Origin: Streptomyces aurantiacus JA 4570
GTDB taxonomy: Bacteria > Actinomycetota > Actinomycetes > Streptomycetales > Streptomycetaceae
Direction of reading: 5' to 3'
NCBI RefSeq assembly: GCF_000414115.1
Contig: NZ_AOPZ01000051.1
Span: 1 to 37,134, forward strand
Length of the DNA stretch: 37,134 nucleotides
Shown here: positions 24,140 through 32,008 of the stretch, in pieces
How the letters are laid out: each line of letters starts with the position of its first letter
Numbering within the stretch: position 1 is the stretch's first letter
Program-made: the position numbers and the translations under genes
The notes under the pieces: generated by a model
Told to the model about the DNA's origin: nothing
Database searches by the model: none
What the model saw: only the letters and a program-made list of their open reading frames with translations

Positions 24140-24262
24140 TCCTGAGTCCGTTACAGCCCGCAGTGAAGTGATGCCACAGAGCATTCACGCGCTGTTCGCG
24201 CGCGGTCGACACCGGGCGCTCCGGCGTGACGCAATCCGATACGTCCCGGGGGCGCGCGGGCA

Positions 24263-24303
24263 CCACGAGGCCCCCGTCCCTTGCACGGGCGGGGGCCTGG
24301 TGG
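24263..24303 (-). terminator. Strong terminator after the ECF sigma factor gene
   Basis: CCAC (24263-24266) and AGGCCCCC (24268-24275) pair with GGGGGCCT (24291-24298) and GTGG (24300-24303) around a central segment with a further CCC/GGG match. It lies 16 bp beyond the stop of the sigma factor. No other feature is seen between 24140 and 24262. Confidence 0.75.
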
Positions 24304-24318
24304 CTCGGTTCGGGTGCC

Positions 24319-25248
24319 CTAGCCGGCGAGCCCCACGAGCTTGTCCGGATTCCGCACGATGAACACGCGCTGGACGCGGCCGTCGGCGACCTCGAGCTGG
24401 AGGACACTGTCGGGCTTGCCGTCGACGAGCAGGAGGACGGACTCGGCGCCGTTCAGCTCCAGGAAGCGGTAGTCGAGCGTGGCGGCGGCGTCCGCCACGC
24501 CCTTGGCCGCCACCCCGATGAAGAAGCGGCCCACCTTGTCGGCGGACTCCACGACCCGCAGCGGCGCCCTGGCCTTGCCCCCGCTGTCGCCGACGAGGTG
24601 GACGTCCGGCGCAAGCAGGGACATCAGCCCGTCGAGGTCGCCGTCCGATGCGGCGGCGAGGAAGCGCTCGGTGAGGTCGCGGCGCTGGGCGGGGTCGACC
24701 TCGTAACGGGGCCTGCCCTCCTCCACGTGCTTGCGGGCCCGCCCGGCGAGCTGGCGCACCGCGGCCTCGCTGCGGTCGAGCGTGTTGGCGATCTCCGCGA
24801 ACGGGAACCCGAACGCCTCGCGCAGCACGAACACCGCGCGTTCCAGGGGTGACAGGGACTCCAGGACCACGAGCACGGCGAGCGACACAGAGTCGGCGAG
24901 CACGGCCTGCTCGGCGGTGTCGGGCACGGTCGGCCCGAAGTCGGTGACCAGCGGCTCGGGCAGCCAGGGGCCCACGTACGACTCGCGGCGGGACTGGGCC
25001 GCGCGCAGCCGGTCGATGGCGAGCCGGGTGGTGATCCGCACCAAGTAGGCGCGCGGTTCGCGCACTTCCGCGCGCTCGTCCGCGGACCAGCGCAGCCAGG
25101 CGTCCTGGACGACGTCCTCCGCGTCGGCCACACGCCCGAGCATGCGATAGGCGACGCCCATCAGGACGGGCCGGTGCTCTTCGAAGACGTCGGTCGCGGT
25201 GTCGGTAGCCACGTCACCATCCCAGCCGACGGATCTGTCCGTGTCCAC
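24319..25248 (-). CDS. ECF41-type RNA polymerase sigma factor with SnoaL-like C-terminus
   Basis: 309-residue extracytoplasmic-function sigma factor. Sigma2 lies at about 20-90 (AYRMLGRVADAEDVVQDAWLRW) and sigma4 at about 130-185 (LSPLERAVFVLREAFGFPFAEIANTLDRSEAAVRQLAGRARKHV). A C-terminal NTF2/SnoaL-like domain follows from about 200 and replaces an anti-sigma factor. The hallmarks of ECF41 are present: YVGPWLPEPL in the linker, DSGGK (variant of DGGGK) and C-terminal NPDKL. ECF41 genes usually neighbour a carboxymuconolactone decarboxylase, oxidoreductase or epimerase; here the divergent neighbour is an alpha/beta hydrolase. GTG 25248 is taken as start; GTG 25212 is possible. I could not find the ECF41 consensus promoter (TGTCACA...CGTC) in the intergenic region. 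Confidence 0.9.
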   Translation of the reverse strand: MDTDRSVGWDGDVATDTATDVFEEHRPVLMGVAYRMLGRVADAEDVVQDAWLRWSADERAEVREPRAYLVRITTRLAIDRLRAAQSRRESYVGPWLPEPLVTDFGPTVPDTAEQAVLADSVSLAVLVVLESLSPLERAVFVLREAFGFPFAEIANTLDRSEAAVRQLAGRARKHVEEGRPRYEVDPAQRRDLTERFLAAASDGDLDGLMSLLAPDVHLVGDSGGKARAPLRVVESADKVGRFFIGVAAKGVADAAATLDYRFLELNGAESVLLLVDGKPDSVLQLEVADGRVQRVFIVRNPDKLVGLAG

Positions 25249-25298
25249 CCGCGCCGGGCGACCGGACGAGGATCACACCGGGCCCGTCGTGAGCGCGG

Positions 25299-25312
25299 GC
25301 CGGGGCCCCGGC
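25299..25312. promoter_or_regulatory. 14-bp GC palindrome in the sigma factor/hydrolase divergent region
   Basis: GCCGGGGCCCCGGC is a perfect continuous palindrome between the divergent sigma factor and hydrolase genes. With this base composition it could occur by chance, but the location makes an operator possible. Confidence 0.3.
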
Positions 25313-25334
25313 GCAAGTCCGTGCCGCCACCCCC

Positions 25335-25363
25335 TTGAACTCGGCGCTACTGGGCGGTAATTG
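25335..25363 (+). promoter_or_regulatory. Promoter of the alpha/beta hydrolase
   Basis: TTGAAC (25335-25340), a 17-bp spacer and TAATTG (25358-25363) form a reasonable sigma-70-type promoter. It gives a leader of about 25 bases before ATG 25396. Confidence 0.5.
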
Positions 25364-25395
25364 TTGCTGACAGGGTGTCTAAGTCAGGAGCAGTC

Positions 25396-26244
25396 ATGTC
25401 CGCACAGGTGGCAGAGGTCGCAGAGGTGTCGTTCAGCGTCGAGTCGCCACGCGGCCCGCACGCGGTGACCGTCTCCTACAAGCGCACGGGCACCGGGGAC
25501 CCGCTGCTCCTCCTGCACGGCATCGGCCACCACCGGCAGGCGTGGGACCCCGTCGTCGGCATCCTCGCCGCCGAGCGCGACGTGATCTCCGTGGACCTGC
25601 CCGGCTTCGGCGCCTCCCCGGCACTGCCGGACGGCCTGGCGTACGACCTGTCGACGGTGGTGCCCGCGCTGCACGCCCTGTGCGAGGCCCTGGGCGTCGA
25701 CAGGCCGCACGTGGCGGGCAATTCGCTGGGCGGCCTGCTGGCCCTCGAACTCGGCCGGGAGAAGCTCGTACGGTCCGTCACCGCGCTGTCCCCGGCCGGG
25801 TTCTGGAACGAGGCGGAGCGACGGTACGCGTTCACGACGCTGCTGACGATGCGCAGGATGGCACGGCTGATGCCGCTGCCGATGATCGAACGGCTCTCCC
25901 GGAGCGCCGTCGGCCGGACCGCGCTCACCAGCACCATCTACGCCCGCCCCGGCCACCGTTCGCCGGAGGCGGTCGTCGCGGAGACGCTCGCGCTGCGGAA
26001 CGCCACCGGCTTCCACGAGACGCTGGTCGCGGGGCAGTCGGTGCTCTTCCGTGACGACGTGCCGGACCTGCCGGTCACCGTCGCCTGGGGCACCCGTGAC
26101 CGGCTGCTGCTGCGCCGCCAGGGCGTCCGCGCGAAGCAGGCGATCCCCGGGGCGCGGCTCGTGCGGCTGCCCGGCTGCGGGCACGTGCCGATGCACGACG
26201 ACCCCGCGCTCGTCGCGCGCGTCATCCTGGACACGAGCCGCTGA
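25396..26244 (+). CDS. Alpha/beta fold hydrolase
   Basis: 282-residue soluble alpha/beta hydrolase from ATG 25396, with CAGGAG five bases upstream (GTG 25375 rejected). It has the oxyanion region HGIG at 41-44, nucleophile elbow GNSLGG with Ser110, Asp235 in AWGTRDRLL and His263 in GCGHVPMHDDP, so a complete Ser-Asp-His triad. The substrate class (ester, lactone, epoxide or haloalkane) cannot be decided. Ser rather than Asp as nucleophile argues against epoxide hydrolase or dehalogenase. It is divergent from the ECF41 sigma factor and may be its target, taking the place of the usual COE enzyme. Confidence 0.88.
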   Translation: MSAQVAEVAEVSFSVESPRGPHAVTVSYKRTGTGDPLLLLHGIGHHRQAWDPVVGILAAERDVISVDLPGFGASPALPDGLAYDLSTVVPALHALCEALGVDRPHVAGNSLGGLLALELGREKLVRSVTALSPAGFWNEAERRYAFTTLLTMRRMARLMPLPMIERLSRSAVGRTALTSTIYARPGHRSPEAVVAETLALRNATGFHETLVAGQSVLFRDDVPDLPVTVAWGTRDRLLLRRQGVRAKQAIPGARLVRLPGCGHVPMHDDPALVARVILDTSR

Positions 26245-26272
26245 CTTCAGGAGCCCGGCGCCACACACCGGT

Positions 26273-26683
26273 TCAGGAGTTGGACCACGCGCGCGTGCAG
26301 AGCACCAGGCGGTAGCCGTCGGGGTCCTCCACGGTGACGCCCCACTCGTTCCAGTACGGGTTCGGCGACTGCACCCGCTTGCCCCCGTGGCCTTCCAGGC
26401 GGGCGACCAGGTCCTGCGGAACTTCGCCGTCCACGTAGATGACGAGCAGGTCCTCCTCGGTGGGCCGGGGCTCCACGGGGGCGGCCGCCTCGTGGACGAG
26501 TTCGAGGTGCCAGGAGGCGTCCGGCCAGCCGACCATGAGGAGCGCGTGCTCACCGGGGCCGCCGCCCTCGTCGTGGCGGTAGACGACGTCGAGCCCCAGT
26601 CCGCCGACCCAGAACCGCTCGGCGGCGGCCAGGTCACGGGAGGGGCGGGCGATGCGGATGTGGCTCTGACCGTTCACGGGCAC
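26273..26683 (-). CDS. VOC superfamily (glyoxalase-like) protein
   Basis: 136-residue vicinal-oxygen-chelate protein with paired beta-alpha-beta-beta-beta modules. It begins at GTG 26683 behind GAGGAGG; GTG 26677 two codons on is equally possible. Recognisable pieces are HIRIARPSRDLAAAERFWVGGLGLDVV at the start and NPYWNEWGVTVEDPDGYRLVLCTR at the end. Metal-ligand candidates are the early His (SHIRIA) and the late Glu/Asp region. This group includes glyoxalases, fosfomycin-type resistance proteins and many uncharacterised members; no specific role can be given. It converges with the hydrolase, 28 bp away. Confidence 0.85.
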   Translation of the reverse strand: MPVNGQSHIRIARPSRDLAAAERFWVGGLGLDVVYRHDEGGGPGEHALLMVGWPDASWHLELVHEAAAPVEPRPTEEDLLVIYVDGEVPQDLVARLEGHGGKRVQSPNPYWNEWGVTVEDPDGYRLVLCTRAWSNS

Positions 26684-26854
26684 GGGATCCTCCTCGACTG
26701 CGGCACGCCCTGTCGCGCGCCGGGCTGCCACTCTAGGCATCGCACGATCTTGAAATCATCAGCCATCGGTCCTCCGGCGCTCGGCCCGGGACGTAGGACC
26801 TCGGCCCTAGGCAGCCGCGGCCGCGCGGCAGTTCCCCCGCGGCCCTGGGCAGTT

Positions 26855-26876
26855 GTTCACTTGTGGTTCGCGTGCG
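26855..26876 (+). promoter_or_regulatory. PHO-box-like direct repeats (PhoP site)
   Basis: GTTCACTTGTG (26855-26865) and GTTCGCGTGCG (26866-26876) are adjacent 11-base units matching at 8 of 11 positions. They fit the streptomycete PhoP direct-repeat unit, which begins GTTCAC. A looser unit, GTTCCCCCGCG, lies at 26831. The position 115-135 bp before a PhoD phosphatase gene makes phosphate-starvation control by PhoR-PhoP likely. Confidence 0.6.
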
Positions 26877-26892
26877 CGCCGTGACGCGGCAG

Positions 26893-26951
26893 TACACGTG
26901 GCACTGCACATCGCGGTACACGTGGCACGCACAGCGCGGTACACCTGGCAC
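26893..26951 (+). repeat. Three TACACSTGGCAC repeats before phoD
   Basis: TACACGTGGCAC at 26893-26904 and 26917-26928, and TACACCTGGCAC at 26940-26951, are spaced 24 and 23 bp. Each of the last two is preceded by GCGG and all are followed by a GCACA-like tail. The regular two-turn spacing suggests a protein-binding array between the PHO box and the start codon. Confidence 0.75.
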
Positions 26952-26990
26952 CGCACACACCACCGATCGGCCGTCCCTGGAGGCGTCTTC

Positions 26991-28571
26991 ATGTCACACC
27001 GTCCGTCGAGCCACTCCCCGCGCCGCCGGAGCCTGCTGCGCGGTTCGCTCGCCGTGCCCGCGGCGCTCGCCGTGCCCGCGCTGTCCGGCGCGGCCCCGGC
27101 ACTCGCCCTGGGCGGTCGCCCGAGCGCCGACTGGGGTGTGCAGGCCGGTGACGTGGGCGCCCACTCGGGCCTGGTGTGGGTCCGCTCCGACCGGCCCGCC
27201 CGCATGATCGTGGAGACGTCCGCCACGGAGTCGTTCCGCCGGCCGACCCGCTGGCACGGCCCGCTGCTCGGCCCGGGCACCGACTTCACGGGGACGACGC
27301 GGCTGCGCGGGCTGCCCTCCGGCGAGCAGATCCACTACCGCGTGCTGCTCGCCGACCCGGACGACCCGCGCCGCACGGGACGACCCGTCACCGGTACGTT
27401 CCGCACGACGTCCCGCAGACGCCGCGACGGCGTGCGCTTCCTGTGGTCGGGGGACATCGCGGGCCAGGGCTGGGGCATCAACCCGGAGCTCGGCGGCTGG
27501 CGGGTGTACGAGGAGATGCGGGGCCGCAACCCCGACTTCTTCCTGTGCAGCGGCGACAACGTCTACGCCGACGGGCCCATCCAGCCGAGCGTGACGCTGC
27601 CCGACGGCCGGGTGTGGAAGAACATCACCACGCCGGAGAAGTCGAAGGTCGCCGAGACCCTCGCGGAGTTCCGCGGCAACTTCCGCTACAACCTGCTCGA
27701 CGAGAACGTACGCCGCTTCAACGCGCAGGTGCCGTCCATCGTGCAGTGGGACGACCACGAGGTGCGCAACAACTGGTACCCGGGGCAGATACTGGACGAC
27801 GCCCGGTACACAGAGAAGGACGTCGACGTCCTCGCGGGGCGCTCAATGCGGGCGTTCAGCGAGTACTACCCGATCTCCACGCAGCGGCCCGGCGAGCGCG
27901 AGGGGCGGGTGTACCGGGTGCTGCGGCAGGGCCCGCTCCTGGACGTCTTCGTGCTCGACATGCGGACGTACCGCAACGCCAACTCCCCCAACCGGCAGCC
28001 CGAGGACGCCACCGGCATCCTGGGCGCCGAGCAGCTGGCCTGGCTGAAGCGGGAGTTGTCGCGGTCCCGCGCGGTGTGGAAGGTGATCGCCTCCGACATG
28101 CCGCTGGGTCTGGTGGTGGCCGACGGCAAGACGAACTTCGAGGCCGTCGCGCAGGGCGACCCCGGCGCCCCGCTCGGCCGTGAGCTGCAGATCGCCGACC
28201 TCCTTCGGCACATCAAGCACCACAAGATCACCGGCACGGTGTGGCTGACCGCCGACGTGCACTACACCTCGGCGCAGCACTACGACCCGGCGCGAGCCGC
28301 CTTCAAGGACTTCGCGCCATTCTGGGAATTCGTGTCCGGGCCACTCGCCGCGGGCGGCTTCCCGGCCGTGAAACTGGATGGAACCTTCGGTCCGGACCAG
28401 ACGTTCGTCAAGGCGCCGGACCGTCCCAACACGTCGCCGGCGGAGACACCGCCTTACTACGGAGAGGTGGACATCGACGGCGACAGCGGCGAGTTGACGG
28501 TGCGACTGCGGCAGCAGGGCGGAGGCGTGCTCTTCACCAAGGTGCTGCAGCCGGGACGCGTGGGCCAGTGA
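26991..28571 (+). CDS. phoD: Secreted PhoD-type alkaline phosphatase
   Basis: 526-residue PhoD-family phosphatase/phosphodiesterase that releases phosphate outside the cell with Fe3+/Ca2+. ATG 26991 follows GGAGG at seven bases. A Tat signal is clear: RRRSLLRG at 11-18, hydrophobic Ala/Pro/Leu stretch, likely cleavage after ALA at 37-39. A PhoD N-terminal domain covers about 45-140. The metallophosphatase core has GDIAG with D155, CSGDNVYADG (186-195) with D189 and N190, WDDHE at 253-257 and ADVHYT at 421-426 with H424. The C-terminal VDIDGDSGELTVRLR block is usual for the family. Secreted PhoD enzymes are classic Pho-regulon members, and PHO-box-like repeats lie upstream. Confidence 0.93.
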   Translation: MSHRPSSHSPRRRSLLRGSLAVPAALAVPALSGAAPALALGGRPSADWGVQAGDVGAHSGLVWVRSDRPARMIVETSATESFRRPTRWHGPLLGPGTDFTGTTRLRGLPSGEQIHYRVLLADPDDPRRTGRPVTGTFRTTSRRRRDGVRFLWSGDIAGQGWGINPELGGWRVYEEMRGRNPDFFLCSGDNVYADGPIQPSVTLPDGRVWKNITTPEKSKVAETLAEFRGNFRYNLLDENVRRFNAQVPSIVQWDDHEVRNNWYPGQILDDARYTEKDVDVLAGRSMRAFSEYYPISTQRPGEREGRVYRVLRQGPLLDVFVLDMRTYRNANSPNRQPEDATGILGAEQLAWLKRELSRSRAVWKVIASDMPLGLVVADGKTNFEAVAQGDPGAPLGRELQIADLLRHIKHHKITGTVWLTADVHYTSAQHYDPARAAFKDFAPFWEFVSGPLAAGGFPAVKLDGTFGPDQTFVKAPDRPNTSPAETPPYYGEVDIDGDSGELTVRLRQQGGGVLFTKVLQPGRVGQ

Positions 28572-28754
28572 CGGCCTGCGCGGGTGCGGGCAGGCCGTCG
28601 GGCCCGCGGCACCCGCGCGAACCGTTGCGGGCGTACGGGGGACAGCGACGGACAACCGGGGTGAGCAAAGAGAATGAAACGGACAGATCCGCTCTTAACC
28701 CATCAGTCACAAATCGTTCGTGATCACGCAACACCCTTCGGTCACAGTGGCTGC

Positions 28755-30275
28755 ATGAGTGCTGACATGTCTGATGTGACGCGTAAGAGGCACGGCAGGC
28801 CGGCCCATCACTGGCGCCGGGACGTCGTCGAACTCGCCGCGCTGTTCACGGCCGTTGCCGTGGCCGACGCCGTGGCGAACTTCGTGGGGCACGGCCCGGA
28901 CGGGCCCGAACTCCTCCTCGTCTCGGCCGTGATCCTGGCGGCCACGGCCGGGTTCCACACATGGTGGGCCCGGCGCCACACGCACGCGCCGCCGGGCGGC
29001 GAGGGGTCCGATACCGGCACCCGGCCGTCCCCGACCAAGGACGAGGCCGGGCACAGGGCGGCACGCCGAGCCGGAACCACCGCCGAAGCGACCGCCGAAG
29101 CCACGCCGGAGGCGCCCGGTGCGACCACTCCGGAATCGTCCGGAGCGACGGCCGACCCGCACGGCGCGCCGACCGCGCTGTGGCGCATGCGCACCACCGT
29201 GCGCGACCAGCCGGGCTCGCTCGCCGCGCTGTGCACGGCGCTGGCGCACGATCGTGTCGACATCCTGAGCCTGCAGACCCATCCGCTGGCCGAAGGCACG
29301 GTCGACGAGTTCCTGCTGCGGGCCCCGGCGGCGCTGCCCGCGTCCGACCTCACGCGCACGGTCTCCCGGGCGGGCGGCTCCGGCACCTGGATCGAGCGCG
29401 CCGACGCGCACGACCTGGTGGACGCGCCCACGCGCATCCTGGGCCTGGCCACCCGCACGGCCCTGGACGCGGCGGAACTGCCGCTCGCGCTGCGCCAGTT
29501 GCTGGGCCGCTGCACCATCCGCTCGCTGCCCGCCACGCCGGGGCGCGCGGAGGGCGCGGGCGCGGGGCCCGCGAGCGAGGAGTCGGCGCCCGTCGAGGGT
29601 GCCCTGGAGGGGACCGTGCTGCGGCTGCGGGCTCCAGAAGGCGGAGTGATCACGGTCGAGCGGCCCTATCTTCCGTTCACCCCCACGGAGTTCGCCCGCG
29701 CGCGGGCGCTCGTGGAGCTCGACACCCGGCTCGGCCCGCGCATCCCGCGCGGTCAGGACGTGCTGACGCTCCCCGAGGGCAGCGACATCACGGTGAGCCG
29801 CGCCGACACGGGCGACCTCCGGGCCGCCAGGGCCATGCACGACCGCTGCTCGCAGCGCACCCTGGGCATGCGGTACCACGGCCCCGTGAACGACGCCGAC
29901 CGCTATCTCAATCACCTCCTGAGCCCGCGCTTCGGCCGCACCCTCGCCGCCCGCACGGCCTCCGGCCGCGTCGTCGGCCTCGGCCATCTGCTGTGGGACG
30001 GCGACGAGACGGAGATCGCCCTGCTCGTCGAGGACGAGTGGCAGCGTCGCGGCATCGGCGGTGAACTGCTCGGCCGCCTGGTCACCATGGCGATCGAGGC
30101 GGGCTGCGAGAGCGTGTACGCGGTCACCCAGTCGTCCAACACCGGCATGGTCGCCGCGATGCGCGGACTGAATCTGCCCCTCGACTTCCAGATCGAGGAG
30201 GGCACGCTGGTCATCACCGCCCGCCTCGACGCCACACCGGTGAGTTCCCACCTTCCGTACGACAGCCGCCAGTAG
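28755..30275 (+). CDS. Membrane-anchored ACT-GNAT fusion protein
   Basis: 506 residues from ATG 28755 (ATG 28767 is also possible). Two hydrophobic helices at about 25-44 and 52-70 anchor the N-terminus. A disordered Ala/Thr/Glu-rich linker (about 76-140) follows. Then comes an ACT-like ligand-binding module at about 145-225 (LWRMRTTVRDQPGSLAALCTALAHDRVDILSLQTHP), a middle region, and a GNAT acetyltransferase domain at about 365-490 (VEDEWQRRGIGGELLGRLVTMAIEAGCESVYAVTQSSNTGMV, with the R-x-x-G-x-G acetyl-CoA loop). The ACT module suggests control by an amino acid or other small molecule. The acceptor is unknown; a link with amino-acid-responsive lysine acetylation is possible by analogy with ACT-GNAT protein acetyltransferases of actinobacteria. 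Upstream lies a CGTGATCACG palindrome at 28719-28728. Confidence 0.85.
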   Translation: MSADMSDVTRKRHGRPAHHWRRDVVELAALFTAVAVADAVANFVGHGPDGPELLLVSAVILAATAGFHTWWARRHTHAPPGGEGSDTGTRPSPTKDEAGHRAARRAGTTAEATAEATPEAPGATTPESSGATADPHGAPTALWRMRTTVRDQPGSLAALCTALAHDRVDILSLQTHPLAEGTVDEFLLRAPAALPASDLTRTVSRAGGSGTWIERADAHDLVDAPTRILGLATRTALDAAELPLALRQLLGRCTIRSLPATPGRAEGAGAGPASEESAPVEGALEGTVLRLRAPEGGVITVERPYLPFTPTEFARARALVELDTRLGPRIPRGQDVLTLPEGSDITVSRADTGDLRAARAMHDRCSQRTLGMRYHGPVNDADRYLNHLLSPRFGRTLAARTASGRVVGLGHLLWDGDETEIALLVEDEWQRRGIGGELLGRLVTMAIEAGCESVYAVTQSSNTGMVAAMRGLNLPLDFQIEEGTLVITARLDATPVSSHLPYDSRQ

Positions 30276-30340
30276 CGGCGACGCGGTCCGAGGAACATCG
30301 GAAGACGCGGGACACCGGAAGTCGGAAGAACGGACGCACC

Positions 30341-30386
30341 GACGCCCGCACTCCCCGACGCCTTGTGCGCGGGGAGTGCGGGCGTC
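30341..30386. terminator. Strong bidirectional terminator
   Basis: Perfect 17-bp arms GACGCCCGCACTCCCCG (30341-30357) and its complement (30370-30386) enclose a 12-base loop. It stands between the convergent GNAT fusion and beta-hydroxyacid-dehydrogenase genes and should stop transcription from both. Confidence 0.9.
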
Positions 30387-30424
30387 CGCCGTCCCGGAGA
30401 GCGGCCGCGCTCGGACCCCGGCGC

Positions 30425-31324
30425 TCAGGCCCCGCCGCCGCCCGGTCCGGCGAGGTACGACGCCGCCATGTCCTTGTCGCCGTGGCCGGCCTCGGCTGCG
30501 CGCCGGAACCGGCGCAGCCCGGCGGCGCCGACGTCGGCCGCCACGCCCACCGACTCCGCGGCGGCCACGACGAGTTCGGCGTCCTTGACCGAGTTGCTCA
30601 CGGAGAAGCTGGTCGCGTAGTCGTCCGCGAGCATGGCGGCGGTCTTGGCCCGGAAGTACGCGCTGTCCAAGGGGCCGCCCGCGATCGCCTCGACGACCAG
30701 CGCCGGGTCCAGGCCGAAGCCCTTGGCCAGGGCGAGGCTCTCGGCGGCGCCATGAGTGAGGGTGAACACATAGCTGTTCAGGGCGAGTTTGAGACGGCTC
30801 GCGGCGCCGGGCTCGTCGGAGACCCAGAGGGTACGGCCGCCGATCGCGTCGAACACCAGCCGCGCCGCCTCCGCGTGCTCCCCCGCCGCACGCGGGCCCG
30901 ATGCCAGGACCACCAACTGGGCGTTCTCCGCGGGCTGCTTGGTGCCCAGCACGGGAGCGTCGTACAGCACGAGCCCCCGCTCGTCCGCGAACTTCGCCAG
31001 CTCGTCGATCGCGTCCACGCCGACCGTGCTCAACTGCACCCACACCACGCCCTCGGCGAGCCCGGGCGCGGCCGCCTCCATCGCCTCGCGGACGGCCGGC
31101 CCGTCCTTGAGGACGGTCACGATCACATCGGCGCCCGCGACGGCATCGGCCGCGGTGTCGCACAGTGTGATGCCGTCGAACGCGGCGAGGGGCTCGGCCT
31201 TCGCGCGGGTCCTGTTCCAGACGCGCACGGCGAAGTGCTCGCGCAGGTGGCGCGCCACAGGTGTGCCGATAATCCCGGTACCGAGTACGGCGACCTTCTT
31301 CTCCGCCATGTTGATCTCCGTCAT
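30425..31324 (-). CDS. NAD(P)-dependent beta-hydroxyacid dehydrogenase-like oxidoreductase
   Basis: 299 residues of the 6-phosphogluconate/3-hydroxyisobutyrate dehydrogenase superfamily. The N-terminal Rossmann domain has GTGIIGTPVARHL near residue 12. A substrate loop DAPVLGTKQPAENAQL (normally D-A-P-V-S-G-G) follows, then the catalytic KLALN stretch (Lys and Asn retained) leading into the helical C-terminal domain. ATG 31324 sits behind GGAGGAG. A second ATG (31309) with its own GGAG follows because the 13 bases GGAGATCAACATG are duplicated. It lies 100 bp downstream of a tetR gene on the same strand, and both promoters share a 12-bp operator-like motif, so the TetR protein probably controls it. 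Substrate unknown. Confidence 0.88.
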   Translation of the reverse strand: MTEINMAEKKVAVLGTGIIGTPVARHLREHFAVRVWNRTRAKAEPLAAFDGITLCDTAADAVAGADVIVTVLKDGPAVREAMEAAAPGLAEGVVWVQLSTVGVDAIDELAKFADERGLVLYDAPVLGTKQPAENAQLVVLASGPRAAGEHAEAARLVFDAIGGRTLWVSDEPGAASRLKLALNSYVFTLTHGAAESLALAKGFGLDPALVVEAIAGGPLDSAYFRAKTAAMLADDYATSFSVSNSVKDAELVVAAAESVGVAADVGAAGLRRFRRAAEAGHGDKDMAASYLAGPGGGGA

Positions 31325-31354
31325 GTTGATCTCCTCCACGAGACGATTTTTCTT

Positions 31355-31366
31355 GACCGAGCATTC
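31355..31366. promoter_or_regulatory. Putative TetR operator before the oxidoreductase
   Basis: GACCGAGCATTC (plus strand; GAATGCTCGGTC on the minus strand) lies 31 bp upstream of the oxidoreductase ATG. It matches GAATGATCAGTC upstream of tetR at 10 of 12 positions, and both are followed by AA. The motif is nearly palindromic (GA..TGATCA..TC), as usual for TetR operators. Confidence 0.55.
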
Positions 31367-31423
31367 TGTTATTCGGGCATGCGAAAAGGAGCGCACAGAA
31401 ATCCAGCCGGGCCCGGGCGGGCC

Positions 31424-32008
31424 TCAGCCCAGGAGCGCGAGCGCCTCGTCCGCCGCGTCGCGGACGCGCGCCTCCCCGCCGGAGACCTTCCCGACCACCC
31501 GCATCCCCTGCAGCAGCACGAGCAGCATGCGGGCGAGGGCGCGCGGGTCGCGGCCCTCGGGGATCTCCCCCTGGGCGCGGGCGCGGGAGAGCGCGGAGTG
31601 GAGCAGGGTCTCGATGTGCTCCCAGTTCCGCTCGACCCTGCGGTCGGCCGCGGGGTCGTGCGGGGCCAGCTCGGCCGCCGTATTGGTGACGAGGCAGCCC
31701 GCGCGCCGGGTGTCGGGCGCCGCCGACTCGGCGGCGAACCGGCGCAGCACGGCACGGATGCCCGGCAACGCCGGGCCGGGCCGGGACAGTTCGTCGACCA
31801 GCAGCGGCTCGCGCAGTTCCGTGTAGCGGTCCACCGCCTTCAGGTACAGCTCGCGCTTGTTGCCGAAGGTCGCGTAGATGCTGGCCCGGCCGATGCCCAG
31901 GTGCTCGACGAGGTCGGCCATGGACGTCGCCTCGTACCCGCGGCTCCAGAACAGTTCGAGCGCGGCCTTGAGCGCGGCGTCGGGGTCGAATTCCTTGGTC
32001 CTGGCCAT
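31424..32008 (-). CDS. TetR family transcriptional regulator
   Basis: 194 residues. The N-terminal TetR helix-turn-helix lies at about 8-55 (DAALKAALELFWSRGYEATSMADLVEHLGIGRASIYATFGNKRELY). The C-terminal ligand-binding half belongs to a common TetR/AcrR subgroup (RRAGCLVTNTAAELAPHD). ATG 32008 is apparently leaderless. It controls itself and the downstream oxidoreductase if the shared operator motif is right. Ligand unknown. Confidence 0.92.
   Translation of the reverse strand: MARTKEFDPDAALKAALELFWSRGYEATSMADLVEHLGIGRASIYATFGNKRELYLKAVDRYTELREPLLVDELSRPGPALPGIRAVLRRFAAESAAPDTRRAGCLVTNTAAELAPHDPAADRRVERNWEHIETLLHSALSRARAQGEIPEGRDPRALARMLLVLLQGMRVVGKVSGGEARVRDAADEALALLG

Larger units (their letters stand above)
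26684..26990. other. Intergenic region between the VOC gene and phoD
   Basis: About 307 bp between divergent genes, with no convincing ORF. It holds PHO-box-like 11-bp direct repeats (26855-26876) and three copies of a TACACGTGGCAC motif (26893-26951). The half nearest the VOC gene shows nothing clear beyond its ribosome site. Confidence 0.6.

Noticed and set aside
24029..24184. N-terminal extension of the GntR protein to 24184
   Set aside because: The segment contains the promoter and operator palindrome, and a strong ribosome site precedes GTG 24028.
25249..25395. ECF41-type promoter (TGTCACA...CGTC) for the sigma factor or hydrolase
   Set aside because: Only partial matches with wrong spacing were found; a sigma-70-type promoter fits the hydrolase better.
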